Source: Bradyrhizobium japonicum USDA 6
GTDB taxonomy: Bacteria; Pseudomonadota; Alphaproteobacteria; Rhizobiales; Xanthobacteraceae
Direction of reading: 5' to 3'
Length of the DNA: 64,000 nt
Assembly (NCBI RefSeq): GCF_000284375.1
Contig: NC_017249.1
Span: 4,566,001-4,630,000, forward strand
Below the pieces are notes generated by a model. It saw only the letters and a list, made by a program, of their open reading frames with translations, made no database searches and was not told where the DNA came from. A program made the translations under genes and the position numbers. This document shows, piece by piece, positions 1 through 8,139 of the stretch. Each line of letters starts with the position of its first letter. The first letter of the stretch is position 1.

Positions 1-1654
1 TCACGCGGCCGACAAGGCCGCCGTTCTGCGGGCCGCGCAGGCCCATGAGCTGGGCGGCCGTCATGCCGACGTCGGCATTGCTGACCGGGATCTGGCTGAC
101 ATAGCCGGCTTTGAAGTCCGGACCGATCGCGGCCATGAAGTTCATGGTGTCGCCGCGGCTGAAGCTGCCATGCATGCCCTGACCCTGGCGCAGCACGGTG
201 TCGGCGACCTGCACCGAGCAGTTGGTCGGCGCCTCACCGCAATCGCTGGCATAGGAGCGGAAGTTGACGACGATCGACGGCGTCGGCGTCGCCGACTTGC
301 CGCGCAGATTGACGCTCGACAGCGGCAGGGTGCCGGGGAGGCGGCCGAGCGAGTCGTCCACGAACAGGCCGGAGACGTAATCCTGCTCGAGCAGCGCCTT
401 GATCGTCTTCGCCGCCAGCTTCTTGTCCTTGTTCGGCAGGTAGATCAGGTCGGAGCCGCCATTGGTGGCGACGACGAGATCGGGCTTCTCCGGATCCTTG
501 CCGAGCACGCCGTTACCGGCCTTCGGATGCTTGTTGCCCTCGACCTTGGCGTTCTTGTCGTTCGGGTCGAACAGTGGCAGGTCGAGCGCCTTGGCGAGGT
601 CGATCGCCAGGAAGCCCATGGGCAAAAAGTCCTTCGGCGTGTCGTCATAGCTGACCTTGGCCGAGGGGCTGGTCTTGCTCTCCTTGGAGATGGTCGAGAA
701 GCCGTGGTCGGCCTGGATCATGATGTTGGTGGTGGCGGCAAGGCCGAGCTCGTCGAGCGCCTTGCGGAGCTGGGCGAGGTTGTTGTCTGCATTCTTGATG
801 CCGGCCATCGAGGTCGGCCCGTTAATGCCGGGCAGGATCTGGTTGAGGCTGTCGCCGGTGTTGTGCTGGCTGCCGTCGGGATCGCGCGACCAGAACACCA
901 GCACGAAGGGCTTGTTGCGCGCCTTGAACATCGGCAGCAGCACCTTGGTGGCGACGTCTGCGAAATAGGCCTGCTGCGCGATATTGGCGACCGTGGTGCC
1001 GGGCGTCTTGGCATCGCCCGCCTTGGAATTGTCGCCGCGCGGGGGCGGGGCGAGGGGCAGGCCGGCCTTGGTCAGCGCCGCCTTCACGTCGTCCGACAAC
1101 GCCACGCCGTTCTTGCCGCCGGTGGCATCGTCGAACACGACCGAATGCAGGCCCGGTTTTTCGGGCTTGTCGGTGTGGTCGAACTGATAGGTCGGACCGT
1201 GCTTGCCCAGCGCCGCGGTGCTGTATCCCTTGTCGCGGGCCATCTTCAAAATGGTCTCTTCGTTGAGATAGTCGCCCTTGAAATGCTCGTCGATGTCGCC
1301 GAGTACGGCGTCGTTCTCGATGAAGGGGACGACGGTGTCGCCGGCGGGAACGGACGTGTAGTTGGTCCAGATCGTGTTGGAGAACACGCCGGTGTCGCCG
1401 AGATAATGGCCGGTCGACATCGCCGAGCCGTTGGCCATGGTGAAGGTCGGGAAGAGCGAATGCGGGTTCTTGAAATTGACGCCCTTGTCGCGGACCTCGG
1501 CCATCGCCGGCGCGGTCTCCGGCGTCACCTTCAGCGCGCGCAGACCGTCGGGGATGAAGAGGATCAGGTTGCGGGGCGTGTTGTTCTGGGCGGAGGCAAG
1601 TCCGGTGGACAAGACTGTCAGTCCGGCGGACAGCAACACCAGTGAACGGCGCAT
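1..1654 (-). CDS. Secreted alkaline phosphatase family protein (phosphodiesterase/nucleotide pyrophosphatase fold), C-terminus cut by window edge
   Basis: The protein hydrolyses phosphate mono- or diesters in the periplasm, judged by family. It starts at ATG 1654 and begins with a Sec signal peptide cleaved near SAQ, residues 21-23. Alkaline-phosphatase-superfamily metal and nucleophile motifs follow: PDG at 35-37, FPTFT at 68-72 (expected Thr nucleophile), a D-P-D-G-x-Q-H stretch mid-protein, and a later ADHG motif. The frame is open to base 2, giving 551 residues with no stop, so only the extreme C-terminus is missing. It is monocistronic as far as visible. The substrate (nucleotide, phosphonate or phospholipid) cannot be read from the sequence. 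Confidence 0.85.
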   Translation of the reverse strand, partial: MRRSLVLLSAGLTVLSTGLASAQNNTPRNLILFIPDGLRALKVTPETAPAMAEVRDKGVNFKNPHSLFPTFTMANGSAMSTGHYLGDTGVFSNTIWTNYTSVPAGDTVVPFIENDAVLGDIDEHFKGDYLNEETILKMARDKGYSTAALGKHGPTYQFDHTDKPEKPGLHSVVFDDATGGKNGVALSDDVKAALTKAGLPLAPPPRGDNSKAGDAKTPGTTVANIAQQAYFADVATKVLLPMFKARNKPFVLVFWSRDPDGSQHNTGDSLNQILPGINGPTSMAGIKNADNNLAQLRKALDELGLAATTNIMIQADHGFSTISKESKTSPSAKVSYDDTPKDFLPMGFLAIDLAKALDLPLFDPNDKNAKVEGNKHPKAGNGVLGKDPEKPDLVVATNGGSDLIYLPNKDKKLAAKTIKALLEQDYVSGLFVDDSLGRLPGTLPLSSVNLRGKSATPTPSIVVNFRSYASDCGEAPTNCSVQVADTVLRQGQGMHGSFSRGDTMNFMAAIGPDFKAGYVSQIPVSNADVGMTAAQLMGLRGPQNGGLVGRV

Positions 1655-1826
1655 CGAAATCTCCTGCGGTGAGGCGGCAATGGCCGCGACCGCGGCCCCC
1701 GGCCATCGTTTAGTTTTGCTGTATGACAGTTTTGTTACAAGGGGGCGAGGCATGCAAGAGGGCTGGGGAGGGGGCTCGTTCTCACGGACAAGTCATTGCC
1801 GAGCGCATCAAAACGGAATTCACCCC

Positions 1827-1966
1827 CTCTCGTTTCCCGGACGCGCTGCAGTTTCTTACGCCGCTGCGCAGAGCCGGGACCCAGGAGGCCGCACCGGTTC
1901 GCCACAACATGGGCCCCGGCTCGGCAGCGCATCACTTCGTGCTGCGCAGCGTCCGGGGCACGAGAG
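1827..1966. repeat. Inverted-repeat element, family B, copy 1
   Basis: The left end CTCTCGT..CCCGGACGC and right end GCGTCCGGGGCACGAGAG are inverted copies of each other. The interior carries CTGCGCAG, CCGGGACCCAG and GGCCCCGGCTC modules. The same modules recur in the same order at 54577-54697. Family B elements are non-coding and lie between genes in both places. Confidence 0.7.
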
Positions 1967-1996
1967 TGAGTTTGTGGCGCGCACCTGCATCAACAT

Positions 1997-2076
1997 CGTC
2001 ATTGCGAGCGCAGCGAAGCAATCCAGAATCCCACCGCAGAAACACTCTGGATTGCTTCGCTGTGCTCGCAATGACG
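1997..2076. repeat. 80-bp palindromic element, family A, copy 1
   Basis: Two 31-nt arms (1997-2027 and 2046-2076) are near-perfect inverted copies around an 18-nt loop. The left arm begins CGTCATTGCGAGCGC. Two further copies of exactly the same length lie at 36516-36595 and 58287-58366. Confidence 0.9.
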
Positions 2077-2113
2077 GAAGTTGGGGCAAGTATCGCATAA
2101 GGACATCCGCTGG

Positions 2114-3028
2114 TCAGCCTGAGGCGGTCTGACCCCTGCCGCGGTAGCGCAGCGCCTCCACCAGCAGTGAAAACGCCGGCGAGGATTGGCGGCGGCTCGG
2201 ATAATAGAGGTGGTAACCGGAGAAGGGCGGGCACCAGTCGGCGAGCACGCGGACGAGCTGTCCGCTCACCAGATAGGGCTGCACCTGGGTCTCTGTGATG
2301 TAGGCGAGGCCGAAGCCGCGCAGCGCGGCACTCAGCAATGCGCCGGCGCCGTTGAAGACGAGCTGTCCCTCGACACGAACGTTGAGGTCGCGGCCGTTCT
2401 TCTCGAACTCCCAGGCATAGAGCCCGCCATGCGTGGGCAGGCGCAGGTTGAGGCAGTTGTGCTCGGTCAGGTCCTGCGGGGTGCGGGGCTTCTTGCGCCC
2501 TGCGAAATAGGACGGCGCGCCGATCACAGCCATGCGCATATCGGGACCGACGCGGACCGCGATCATGTCCTTGGCGACGAGACCGCCCGGCCGGATGCCG
2601 GCGTCATATTGCTCGGCGACGATGTTGGACAGGCCATAGTCGATGATCACCTCGACCTTGATATCGGGATAGTTAGGCAGGATCTTTTCCAGTGCCGGCA
2701 GCAGGACGGCATCGGCCGCGTTCTCGGTTGCGGTGATCCGGATGGTGCCCGCGGGCTTCTCGCGGAATTCACCGAGTGCGGCGAGCTCGACGTCCATCTC
2801 CTCGAATTTCGGAGCAATCGACCGGAACAGCTTCTCACCGGCCTGGGTCGGGGCGACGTTGCGCGTGGTGCGGCTCAACAGCCGCACGCCGAGCCGCTCC
2901 TCCAGGGCACGCACGATCTGGCTGAGCGCGGATTGCGACATGCCGAGCTTGATAGCAGCCCGCGTAAAACTGCGTTCTCTCGCGACCGCGAGGAAGGCGA
3001 GGAGGTCACTGGCGTTGTCGCGGTCCAT
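2114..3028 (-). CDS. LysR-family transcriptional regulator
   Basis: This is a 304-residue LysR regulator. The N-terminal winged helix (residues 5-65, with FTRAAIKLGMSQSALSQ as the helix-turn-helix) is followed by a LysR substrate domain from about residue 90 to 295. It is transcribed divergently from the SDR-CMD-cupin-DUF2255 operon starting at 3185, and a 6-N11-6 dyad sits in the gap at 3043-3065. By the usual LysR arrangement it should control that operon and itself. The inducer is unknown. The start at 3028 is the only ATG placing the helix-turn-helix at the normal distance. Confidence 0.9.
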   Translation of the reverse strand: MDRDNASDLLAFLAVARERSFTRAAIKLGMSQSALSQIVRALEERLGVRLLSRTTRNVAPTQAGEKLFRSIAPKFEEMDVELAALGEFREKPAGTIRITATENAADAVLLPALEKILPNYPDIKVEVIIDYGLSNIVAEQYDAGIRPGGLVAKDMIAVRVGPDMRMAVIGAPSYFAGRKKPRTPQDLTEHNCLNLRLPTHGGLYAWEFEKNGRDLNVRVEGQLVFNGAGALLSAALRGFGLAYITETQVQPYLVSGQLVRVLADWCPPFSGYHLYYPSRRQSSPAFSLLVEALRYRGRGQTASG

Positions 3029-3042
3029 TCATTAGCCCAGGC

Positions 3043-3065
3043 GATAAATCTATTCAGGTTTTATC
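3043..3065. promoter_or_regulatory. Probable LysR box in the divergent gap
   Basis: The dyad GATAAA-N11-TTTATC has perfect 6-bp arms. It contains the T-N11-A core typical of LysR-type operators and lies 15 bp upstream of the lysR start codon, between two divergent transcription units. Confidence 0.65.
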
Positions 3066-3184
3066 ATCTAATCACTTGGCCGGAAACGGCCTAGCTTCAG
3101 CCGACAGCAAATCACCGGAATGGACCTCCCGTCCGCGAACGACGGAGGGATCGTCGCTGCGCGCATTGAAGAAGGTTGAACGTC

Positions 3185-3931
3185 ATGAACGAGGGTATCT
3201 CAGGCAAGGTCGTCGTCATTACCGGCGCCAGCAGCGGTCTCGGCGAGGCTGCCGCGCGGCTGCTTGCATCACAGGGTGCGGCGGTCGTGCTCGGTGCGCG
3301 GCGCGCCGATCGCCTTGCCTCGCTCGTGAACGAGATCACGGCGAGCGGCGGCAAGGCGCTGGCCGTCACGACCGACGTTGCCGACCGCGCGCAGGTGAAG
3401 GCCCTGGTGGACGCGGGTGTGAAGGCCCACGGCCGCATCGACGTGATGCTCAACAATGCCGGCCTGATGCCGCAGTCGCTGCTCGAACGGTTGAAGGTCG
3501 ATGAGTGGGACCGCATGATCGACGTCAACATCAAGGGCGTGCTCTACGGCATCGCGGCGGCGCTGCCGCACATGACCGCGCAGAAGGCAGGTCATATCAT
3601 CAACGTCTCCTCTGTTGCCGGCCACAGGGTGGGACCGGGCTCGACCGTCTATGCTGCGACGAAATTCGCGGTGCGGGCGCTCTCCGAAGGGCTGCGCCAG
3701 GAGGTGAAACCCTACAACATCCGCAGCACCGTGATCTCGCCCGGCGCGGTCGCGACCGAACTGCCCGACAGCGTCACCGACCGCGACGCGGCCTCCCGCA
3801 TCCAGCAATTCTATGCGCAGGTCGCGATCCCCGCGTCCTCGTTCGCGCGCGCCGTCGCCTTCGCGATCAGCCAGCCCGAGGATGTCGACATCAACGAGAT
3901 CCTGTTCCGCCCGACGCGCCAGGACTATTGA
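3185..3931 (+). CDS. Short-chain dehydrogenase/reductase
   Basis: This is a classical NAD(P)-dependent SDR of 248 residues. The Rossmann motif TGASSGLG is at 13-20, NNAG at 90-93 and the catalytic triad Ser143, Tyr156 and Lys160 (YAATK). ATG 3185 is preferred over an in-frame TTG at 3176 because GAAGG lies 9 nt upstream of it. It is first in a tight four-gene operon: the carboxymuconolactone-decarboxylase-like gene begins 12 bp after its stop. The neighbours suggest reduction or oxidation of a small carbonyl compound, but the substrate cannot be inferred. Confidence 0.9.
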   Translation: MNEGISGKVVVITGASSGLGEAAARLLASQGAAVVLGARRADRLASLVNEITASGGKALAVTTDVADRAQVKALVDAGVKAHGRIDVMLNNAGLMPQSLLERLKVDEWDRMIDVNIKGVLYGIAAALPHMTAQKAGHIINVSSVAGHRVGPGSTVYAATKFAVRALSEGLRQEVKPYNIRSTVISPGAVATELPDSVTDRDAASRIQQFYAQVAIPASSFARAVAFAISQPEDVDINEILFRPTRQDY

Positions 3932-3943
3932 GCGAGGCGCGCC

Positions 3944-4732
3944 ATGTTTCCCGTGAGACGAATGACCATCACCATCGCTGCGCTCGGCCTGATCGCCGCT
4001 GCGCCGGCGAGGAGCGAGCAGGGAACCGAAGGAGCCAAACCGATGTCTGACAGCATCAGGGACGTCGCCCCCGCGCTGGAAAAATACCGCGAGACCGTCG
4101 TGCTCGGCGATCTCTGGAAGCGTCCGCAGTTGAGCGCGCGCGATCGCAGCATCGTCACGCTGGCGGCGTTGATCGCGCGCAACCAGACCGTCGAGCTCGC
4201 CTATTACCTGAACCTGGCGCTCGACAGCGGCGCCAAGCCCGCCGAGATCTCCGAGATCGTCACGCATCTGGCTTTCTACACGGGATGGGCGAATGCGATG
4301 TCGGCAGTCTCGGTTGCGAAGGATGTCTTTGCGGCCCGAAAGATCGCGTCGGACCAGTTGGCGGCAGTCTCGCCTGCGCTGTCGCCGCTCAACGAGGCCG
4401 CGGAATCCGAGCGGGCCACGCGCGTGGGCCAGCAATTCGGCAACGTCGCGCCCGGCCTCGTGCAGTACACGACCGATGTATTGTTCCGCGATCTCTGGCT
4501 GCGTCCGGGCCTCGCGCCGCGCGACCGCAGCCTCGTTACGGTCAGCGCGTTGGTCGCAACCGGACAGGTCGCGCAGATCACCTATCATCTGAACCGGGCG
4601 ATGGATAACGGGCTGACACAGGAGCAGGCCGGCGAGGTCGTCACGCAGCTTGGGTTCTATGTTGGCTGGCCCAACGCGTTCTCGGCAGTGTCGGTGTTCA
4701 AGGACGTATTCGAGAAGCGGCCGAAGCCGTGA
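3944..4732 (+). CDS. Exported tandem carboxymuconolactone-decarboxylase-fold protein
   Basis: The 262-residue protein has an N-terminal hydrophobic signal (residues 7-23) and two homologous CMD/AhpD-fold halves, about 45-132 and 170-257. The halves share DLW.RP, RDRS.VT and GW.NA.SAVS..KDVF. Neither half has the CxxC of AhpD peroxidase. A lactone decarboxylase, hydrolase or scaffold role is therefore likelier than thiol chemistry. It is the second gene of the LysR-linked operon, and its last bases overlap the GTG start of the cupin gene. Tandem CMD proteins are often found beside SDR and cupin genes, which fits this context. Confidence 0.85.
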   Translation: MFPVRRMTITIAALGLIAAAPARSEQGTEGAKPMSDSIRDVAPALEKYRETVVLGDLWKRPQLSARDRSIVTLAALIARNQTVELAYYLNLALDSGAKPAEISEIVTHLAFYTGWANAMSAVSVAKDVFAARKIASDQLAAVSPALSPLNEAAESERATRVGQQFGNVAPGLVQYTTDVLFRDLWLRPGLAPRDRSLVTVSALVATGQVAQITYHLNRAMDNGLTQEQAGEVVTQLGFYVGWPNAFSAVSVFKDVFEKRPKP

Positions 4733-5211
4733 GCCAGCTATCGCGACGGAGCGTGCTTGTTGCGGCGCTGCTTGCGAGCGCGTCTGCGAGGCTGGCAGCA
4801 GCCAAGGAGACCGACATGGACATCAAGCGCAATGGTTCGCAGCCCTCCCGCAAGGGGCCTGCGGAATGGTTTTCGGGGTCGGTGCGTATCGACCCGTTGT
4901 TCCAGGTGCCCGAACCCGGACGCGTCGGTGCCGGGCAGGTGACCTTCGAGCCCGGCGCGCGCACCGCCTGGCACACTCACCCGCTTGGCCAGACGCTGAT
5001 CATCACGTCGGGTCTTGGCTGGGTGCAGCGCGAGGGCGGCCCGATTGAGGAGGTCAGGCCCGGCGACGTCGTGTGGTTTCCACCTGATCTGAAGCACTGG
5101 CATGGTGCGACGCCTGCGACCGGGATGACGCACATCGCTATCCAGGAATCGGTTGGCGGCAAGACTGTCGACTGGCTCGAGCATGTCACCGATGCCCAAT
5201 ACAGGGCGTGA
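4729..5211 (+). CDS. Tat-type exported cupin-domain protein
   Basis: This 160-residue single-domain cupin starts at GTG 4729, overlapping the previous stop by 4 bp (GTGA). The N-terminus has a twin-arginine-like signal ([21 protein letters not shown]). Cupin motif 1 is at about residues 80-100 (HTHPLGQ, with Gln where Glu is usual) and motif 2 at about 118-134 ([16 protein letters not shown]). This is the quercetinase/gentisate-like cupin style, but substrate is not determinable. It belongs to the same operon as the SDR and CMD proteins, and the downstream DUF2255 gene starts 4 bp before its end. Confidence 0.88.
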   Translation: MSQLSRRSVLVAALLASASARLAAAKETDMDIKRNGSQPSRKGPAEWFSGSVRIDPLFQVPEPGRVGAGQVTFEPGARTAWHTHPLGQTLIITSGLGWVQREGGPIEEVRPGDVVWFPPDLKHWHGATPATGMTHIAIQESVGGKTVDWLEHVTDAQYRA

Positions 5212-5588
5212 GCATCATGACGTTCTGGCCAATTGACGAGCTGCGCCGTATCGCGGATGCGGACGACCTGCACGTTGCGCCGTTCCGCGAGGACGGCGCA
5301 ACGCCGGGCACGCCGACCTGGATCTGGTCGGTCGCGGTCGACGATGCGCTCTATGCGCGCCCGTATAACGGGCGGAACTCGAGCTGGTACCAGGCCGCGG
5401 TGCGGCAGAAGGCGGGACGGATCGTCGCGGCAGGCATGATGAAGGACGTCACCTTTGCGCCGGTCGAGGGGGCGATCAACCATCGCATCGACGAGGCCTA
5501 CCGGGCGAAATACGCCAAATGCGCCTATCTCCAGCCGATGATCGGGGCGCGCATGCACGGCGTCACGATCCGGATATTGCCGCGCTGA
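5208..5588 (+). CDS. DUF2255 family protein
   Basis: The 126-residue cytoplasmic protein matches the DUF2255 pattern: an N-terminal F-x-x-x-E-L-x-x-I helix, a T-W-I-W-S-V strand, [17 protein letters not shown], and G-R-I-x-A-A-G followed by DVTF. The GTG start at 5208 overlaps the cupin stop; an ATG at 5217 is an alternative. It is last in the LysR-linked operon. The family is a small split-barrel-like fold of unknown function, often near oxidoreductases, and no catalytic residue can be named. Confidence 0.8.
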   Translation: MSIMTFWPIDELRRIADADDLHVAPFREDGATPGTPTWIWSVAVDDALYARPYNGRNSSWYQAAVRQKAGRIVAAGMMKDVTFAPVEGAINHRIDEAYRAKYAKCAYLQPMIGARMHGVTIRILPR

Positions 5589-5733
5589 CCGATTTCGGGA
5601 CAGCGGCAATCGGCCGCCGCACCGCTGTAATTCCGTGCCTTAACCAACAATTAATTATACGTTTGCGGGCGGGTGACGGCCCGGCCTAGCGTGCGGTGGG
5701 GAGCCGCCGAAGCCAAACGAGTTGGTGCGTATC

Positions 5734-6183
5734 ATGATGTCCAGATCATATGGGGCGCTCTTCGCCTCGCTCAGCGCAGCCGCGCTGCTCCTTTCTTCCA
5801 ATGACGGTTTTGCCAGGCCCGGCGCCACCGCCACCGCCGCGCACGGGATGGCCGCGCCTTCCGGCGCGATCGCGCGTCCGCAGATCGCTCCTGGCGCCCG
5901 GTTCCGCGGCCGCAACACGCCCTGGGTCTACTGGCCGGGCGGCGGCGGGTTCTTCTACGACAACGGAGGCTATAGCCAGCCTTTCGTCGATGCCGGGCAG
6001 CCGACCTCCACCGACGTGCGTTACACCTATACGTACGACGTTCCCTGGGACTGGACCCATCGGTTCCCGCCGAACGTGGTGCCGTCCGACCGGCCCTATG
6101 TGCCGAGCTGCCCGACGGAGCAGGTGACGGTGCCCGGCCGCGGCGGCGGCGAGCACACGGTCAACATCATGCGCTGCTACTGA
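5734..6183 (+). CDS. Hypothetical exported protein
   Basis: I do not recognise this family. The 149-residue product has a hydrophobic signal (about residues 7-26, ending FARPG), then an Ala/Pro-rich segment, a Trp/Gly/Tyr-rich middle (TPWVYWPGGGGFFYDNGG) and two cysteines (CPTEQV and the CY terminus) that could form a disulfide in the periplasm. ATG 5734 is chosen over the upstream TTG 5722; ATG 5737 is equally possible. It stands alone, convergent with the GNAT gene. A 146-bp gap upstream contains an AT-rich AATTAATTAT stretch suitable for a promoter. Confidence 0.65.
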   Translation: MMSRSYGALFASLSAAALLLSSNDGFARPGATATAAHGMAAPSGAIARPQIAPGARFRGRNTPWVYWPGGGGFFYDNGGYSQPFVDAGQPTSTDVRYTYTYDVPWDWTHRFPPNVVPSDRPYVPSCPTEQVTVPGRGGGEHTVNIMRCY

Positions 6184-6201
6184 GCGGCTCGGTCCGCTCA
6201 A

Positions 6202-7044
6202 CTAGCCCAGCTCAAAGCTGGTCACGCCGAATACGCGGTCGATCCGCAGCGGCGGGATCGGCCCTGTGTACATCCGCGTCGTCTCGAACACCGGCTTGAG
6301 CCCGAGCGATTCCGCGAGCGCGATGGCCTCGCGATTGATGGCGGGGACGTCGAGGAAGACCTCGCCGCCGCCTACGCTCGCGAGCAGGGCCTGCACGATC
6401 GCGTCCGCCGCTCCGCGGTCGTCGGCGACGAGCGGGCCGATCTTGTGGCCGGTCCGGCAGGGCCGGATCACCCCCCATGCCGCGAGCTTGCCGTCGCGCA
6501 GCAGCGCGCCGCCGAGATGGCCCGATGTGTTGATCCAGGCGCGCAGGAAGGCGCTACGCGCGGCTGGGAAGACGGTCGCGTCGTCGGCTTCGACGAGCGC
6601 GAACGGGATATTGTCGAGCGCGACGATTTCGGCGGGCGGATTCGGCGGCGCGGCGACGATGCCGCCGTACCGGATATTGGCGTAGGCAAGCTGGAAGCCG
6701 GACTTCCTGTAATTGTCCTGCTGCGCGACGACGCCATCGAGCCCGATCACGCGGGCGCCCGCATGCGCGATCGCCGTGTTCCAGATCCGCAGGCCGTGGC
6801 CCGCGCCGCGAAAGCCTGAGCGCACGATGTAGAAGCCGAGGAAGGCGAAGCGATCGTCGTAATTGACGCAGGAGACGGTCGCGACCGGCTGGCCGTCGAT
6901 CTCGCCGACGAAGAAGCCTTTCGCGTCCGGGATCGCGAAACAGGCGGCGTCGCCGAGGCCCGGATTCCAGCCCTCGGCCGCGGCCCAGTCGACGGCGATG
7001 GCGATCTCCTCGGGGCGCAAATTGCGGATCTGCAGATCGCTCAT
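6202..7044 (-). CDS. GNAT-family N-acetyltransferase with C-terminal acetyltransferase-like domain
   Basis: The 280-residue protein has an N-terminal GNAT domain (residues 4-130). Acetyl-CoA motif A is visible around FYIVRSGFRGAGHGLRIWN (about 73-91). A second domain (about 150-270) resembles the C-terminal GNAT-like domain found in two-domain acyltransferases. The acceptor is unknown. It is transcribed divergently from the SDR at 7157 with a 112-bp gap and may share a control region with it. Confidence 0.85.
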   Translation of the reverse strand: MSDLQIRNLRPEEIAIAVDWAAAEGWNPGLGDAACFAIPDAKGFFVGEIDGQPVATVSCVNYDDRFAFLGFYIVRSGFRGAGHGLRIWNTAIAHAGARVIGLDGVVAQQDNYRKSGFQLAYANIRYGGIVAAPPNPPAEIVALDNIPFALVEADDATVFPAARSAFLRAWINTSGHLGGALLRDGKLAAWGVIRPCRTGHKIGPLVADDRGAADAIVQALLASVGGGEVFLDVPAINREAIALAESLGLKPVFETTRMYTGPIPPLRIDRVFGVTSFELG

Positions 7045-7156
7045 GACGGATGCCTTGACGGATGCCTTGGGCGGTGGACCTGGCGGCAGGTCCGGCGGTA
7101 GAAGGCCTCATGATAGGCCGGGCCCGGGGCTCGCCTCAACACAGGGATGATCGGTC

Positions 7157-7861
7157 ATGGCAGCAGAGAAGGTCGCACTTGTCACCGCCGGCGGCAGCGG
7201 CATGGGGGCAGGGGCTGCGCGGCGGCTCGCGGCCGACGGCTTTCGCGTCGCGATCCTGTCGTCCTCGGGCAAGGGCGAGGCGCTGGCAGTCGAGCTCGGC
7301 GGCCTCGGCGTCACCGGCTCCAACAAGTCGAACGATGATCTGAAGCGGCTCGTCGACGGGGCGATGGCCAAATGGGGACGCATCGACGTGCTCGTCAACA
7401 GCGCCGGCCACGGGCCGCGAGCGGCGATCACGGAGATTACCGACGAGCAGTGGCACACCGGCCTCGACACGTATCTCCTCAACGTGATCCGGCCGACCCG
7501 GCTGGTGACGCCGGTGATGCAGGCGCAGAAGAGCGGCGCCATCATCAACATCTCGACCGCCTGGGCATTCGAGCCGAGCGCGATGTTTCCGACCTCTGCG
7601 GTCTTCCGCGCAGGCCTTGCCGCCTTCACGAAGATCTTCACCGACACCCATGCCGCCGACAACATCCGCATGAACAACGTTCTGCCGGGCTGGATCGACA
7701 GCCTGCCGCAGCTGGACGCGCGCCGCGACAGCGTGCCGATGAAGCGCTACGGCAAGGTCGAGGAGGTCGCGGCGACGGTGTCGTTCCTGGCGTCCGAGGG
7801 TGCCGCCTACATCACCGGCCAGAATATCCGTGTCGACGGCGGACTGACGCGCTCGGTGTGA
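7157..7861 (+). CDS. SDR-fold protein lacking the YxxxK catalytic motif
   Basis: The 234-residue Rossmann protein has an intact cofactor motif TAGGSGMG (10-17), NSAG (81-84) and a C-terminal GQNIRVDGG. At the position of the catalytic YxxxK it reads S-A-V-F-R (residues 147-151). The Tyr is replaced by Ser and the Lys by Arg, while Ser133 is kept. The fold and cofactor site are therefore normal and the usual proton-relay pair is missing. It may be a non-reductase or may use another residue. Divergent neighbour: GNAT acetyltransferase. Confidence 0.85.
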   Translation: MAAEKVALVTAGGSGMGAGAARRLAADGFRVAILSSSGKGEALAVELGGLGVTGSNKSNDDLKRLVDGAMAKWGRIDVLVNSAGHGPRAAITEITDEQWHTGLDTYLLNVIRPTRLVTPVMQAQKSGAIINISTAWAFEPSAMFPTSAVFRAGLAAFTKIFTDTHAADNIRMNNVLPGWIDSLPQLDARRDSVPMKRYGKVEEVAATVSFLASEGAAYITGQNIRVDGGLTRSV

Positions 7862-8139
7862 GTCGGCGCGCGGCTTCGCTCCGCCATTCTGATGCACTTG
7901 TCGTAACGCGACGCGCGGCCTGCGCGGTGCGCCGCTGCGGCGGGGCGGCGCGTGGCGTTTGGGTCACACTCGCCACTGGCCTTGCGCGATAAGTCACTGA
8001 CTACGTCACAGTCCATACGAACTGCGCCGCAGGCCGAGACGAACGGACGTCCTCCGCCTATTCCCAAACTGCGCGGGATGGCTCCCACCAGCGCGCATCG
8101 AAAACGCGAGATCAAGCGCGTGGGGGAATGGAGATTGGA
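7862..8139. other. 278-bp intergenic region upstream of the outer-membrane protein gene
   Basis: No coding sequence, tRNA or strong terminator is recognisable. It must contain the promoter and leader of the beta-barrel gene at 8140, but no clear -35/-10 pair stands out. Confidence 0.4.

Larger units (their letters stand above)
1655..2113. other. Gene-free 459-bp intergenic region holding two repeat elements
   Basis: No credible coding sequence is present. The short reading frames here have no ribosome-binding site and overlap repeats. The stretch holds a TATGACAG motif at 1722-1729, a 140-bp inverted-repeat element (1827-1966) and an 80-bp palindromic element (1997-2076). It separates two minus-strand genes, so the promoter of the phosphodiesterase gene should lie in the part nearest 1655. 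Confidence 0.7.

Noticed and set aside
170..1645. 491-residue plus-strand reading frame
   Set aside because: Antisense to the secreted phosphodiesterase, which has a signal peptide and catalytic motifs. The plus-strand product is low-complexity Arg/Gly/Val typical of a GC-rich shadow frame.
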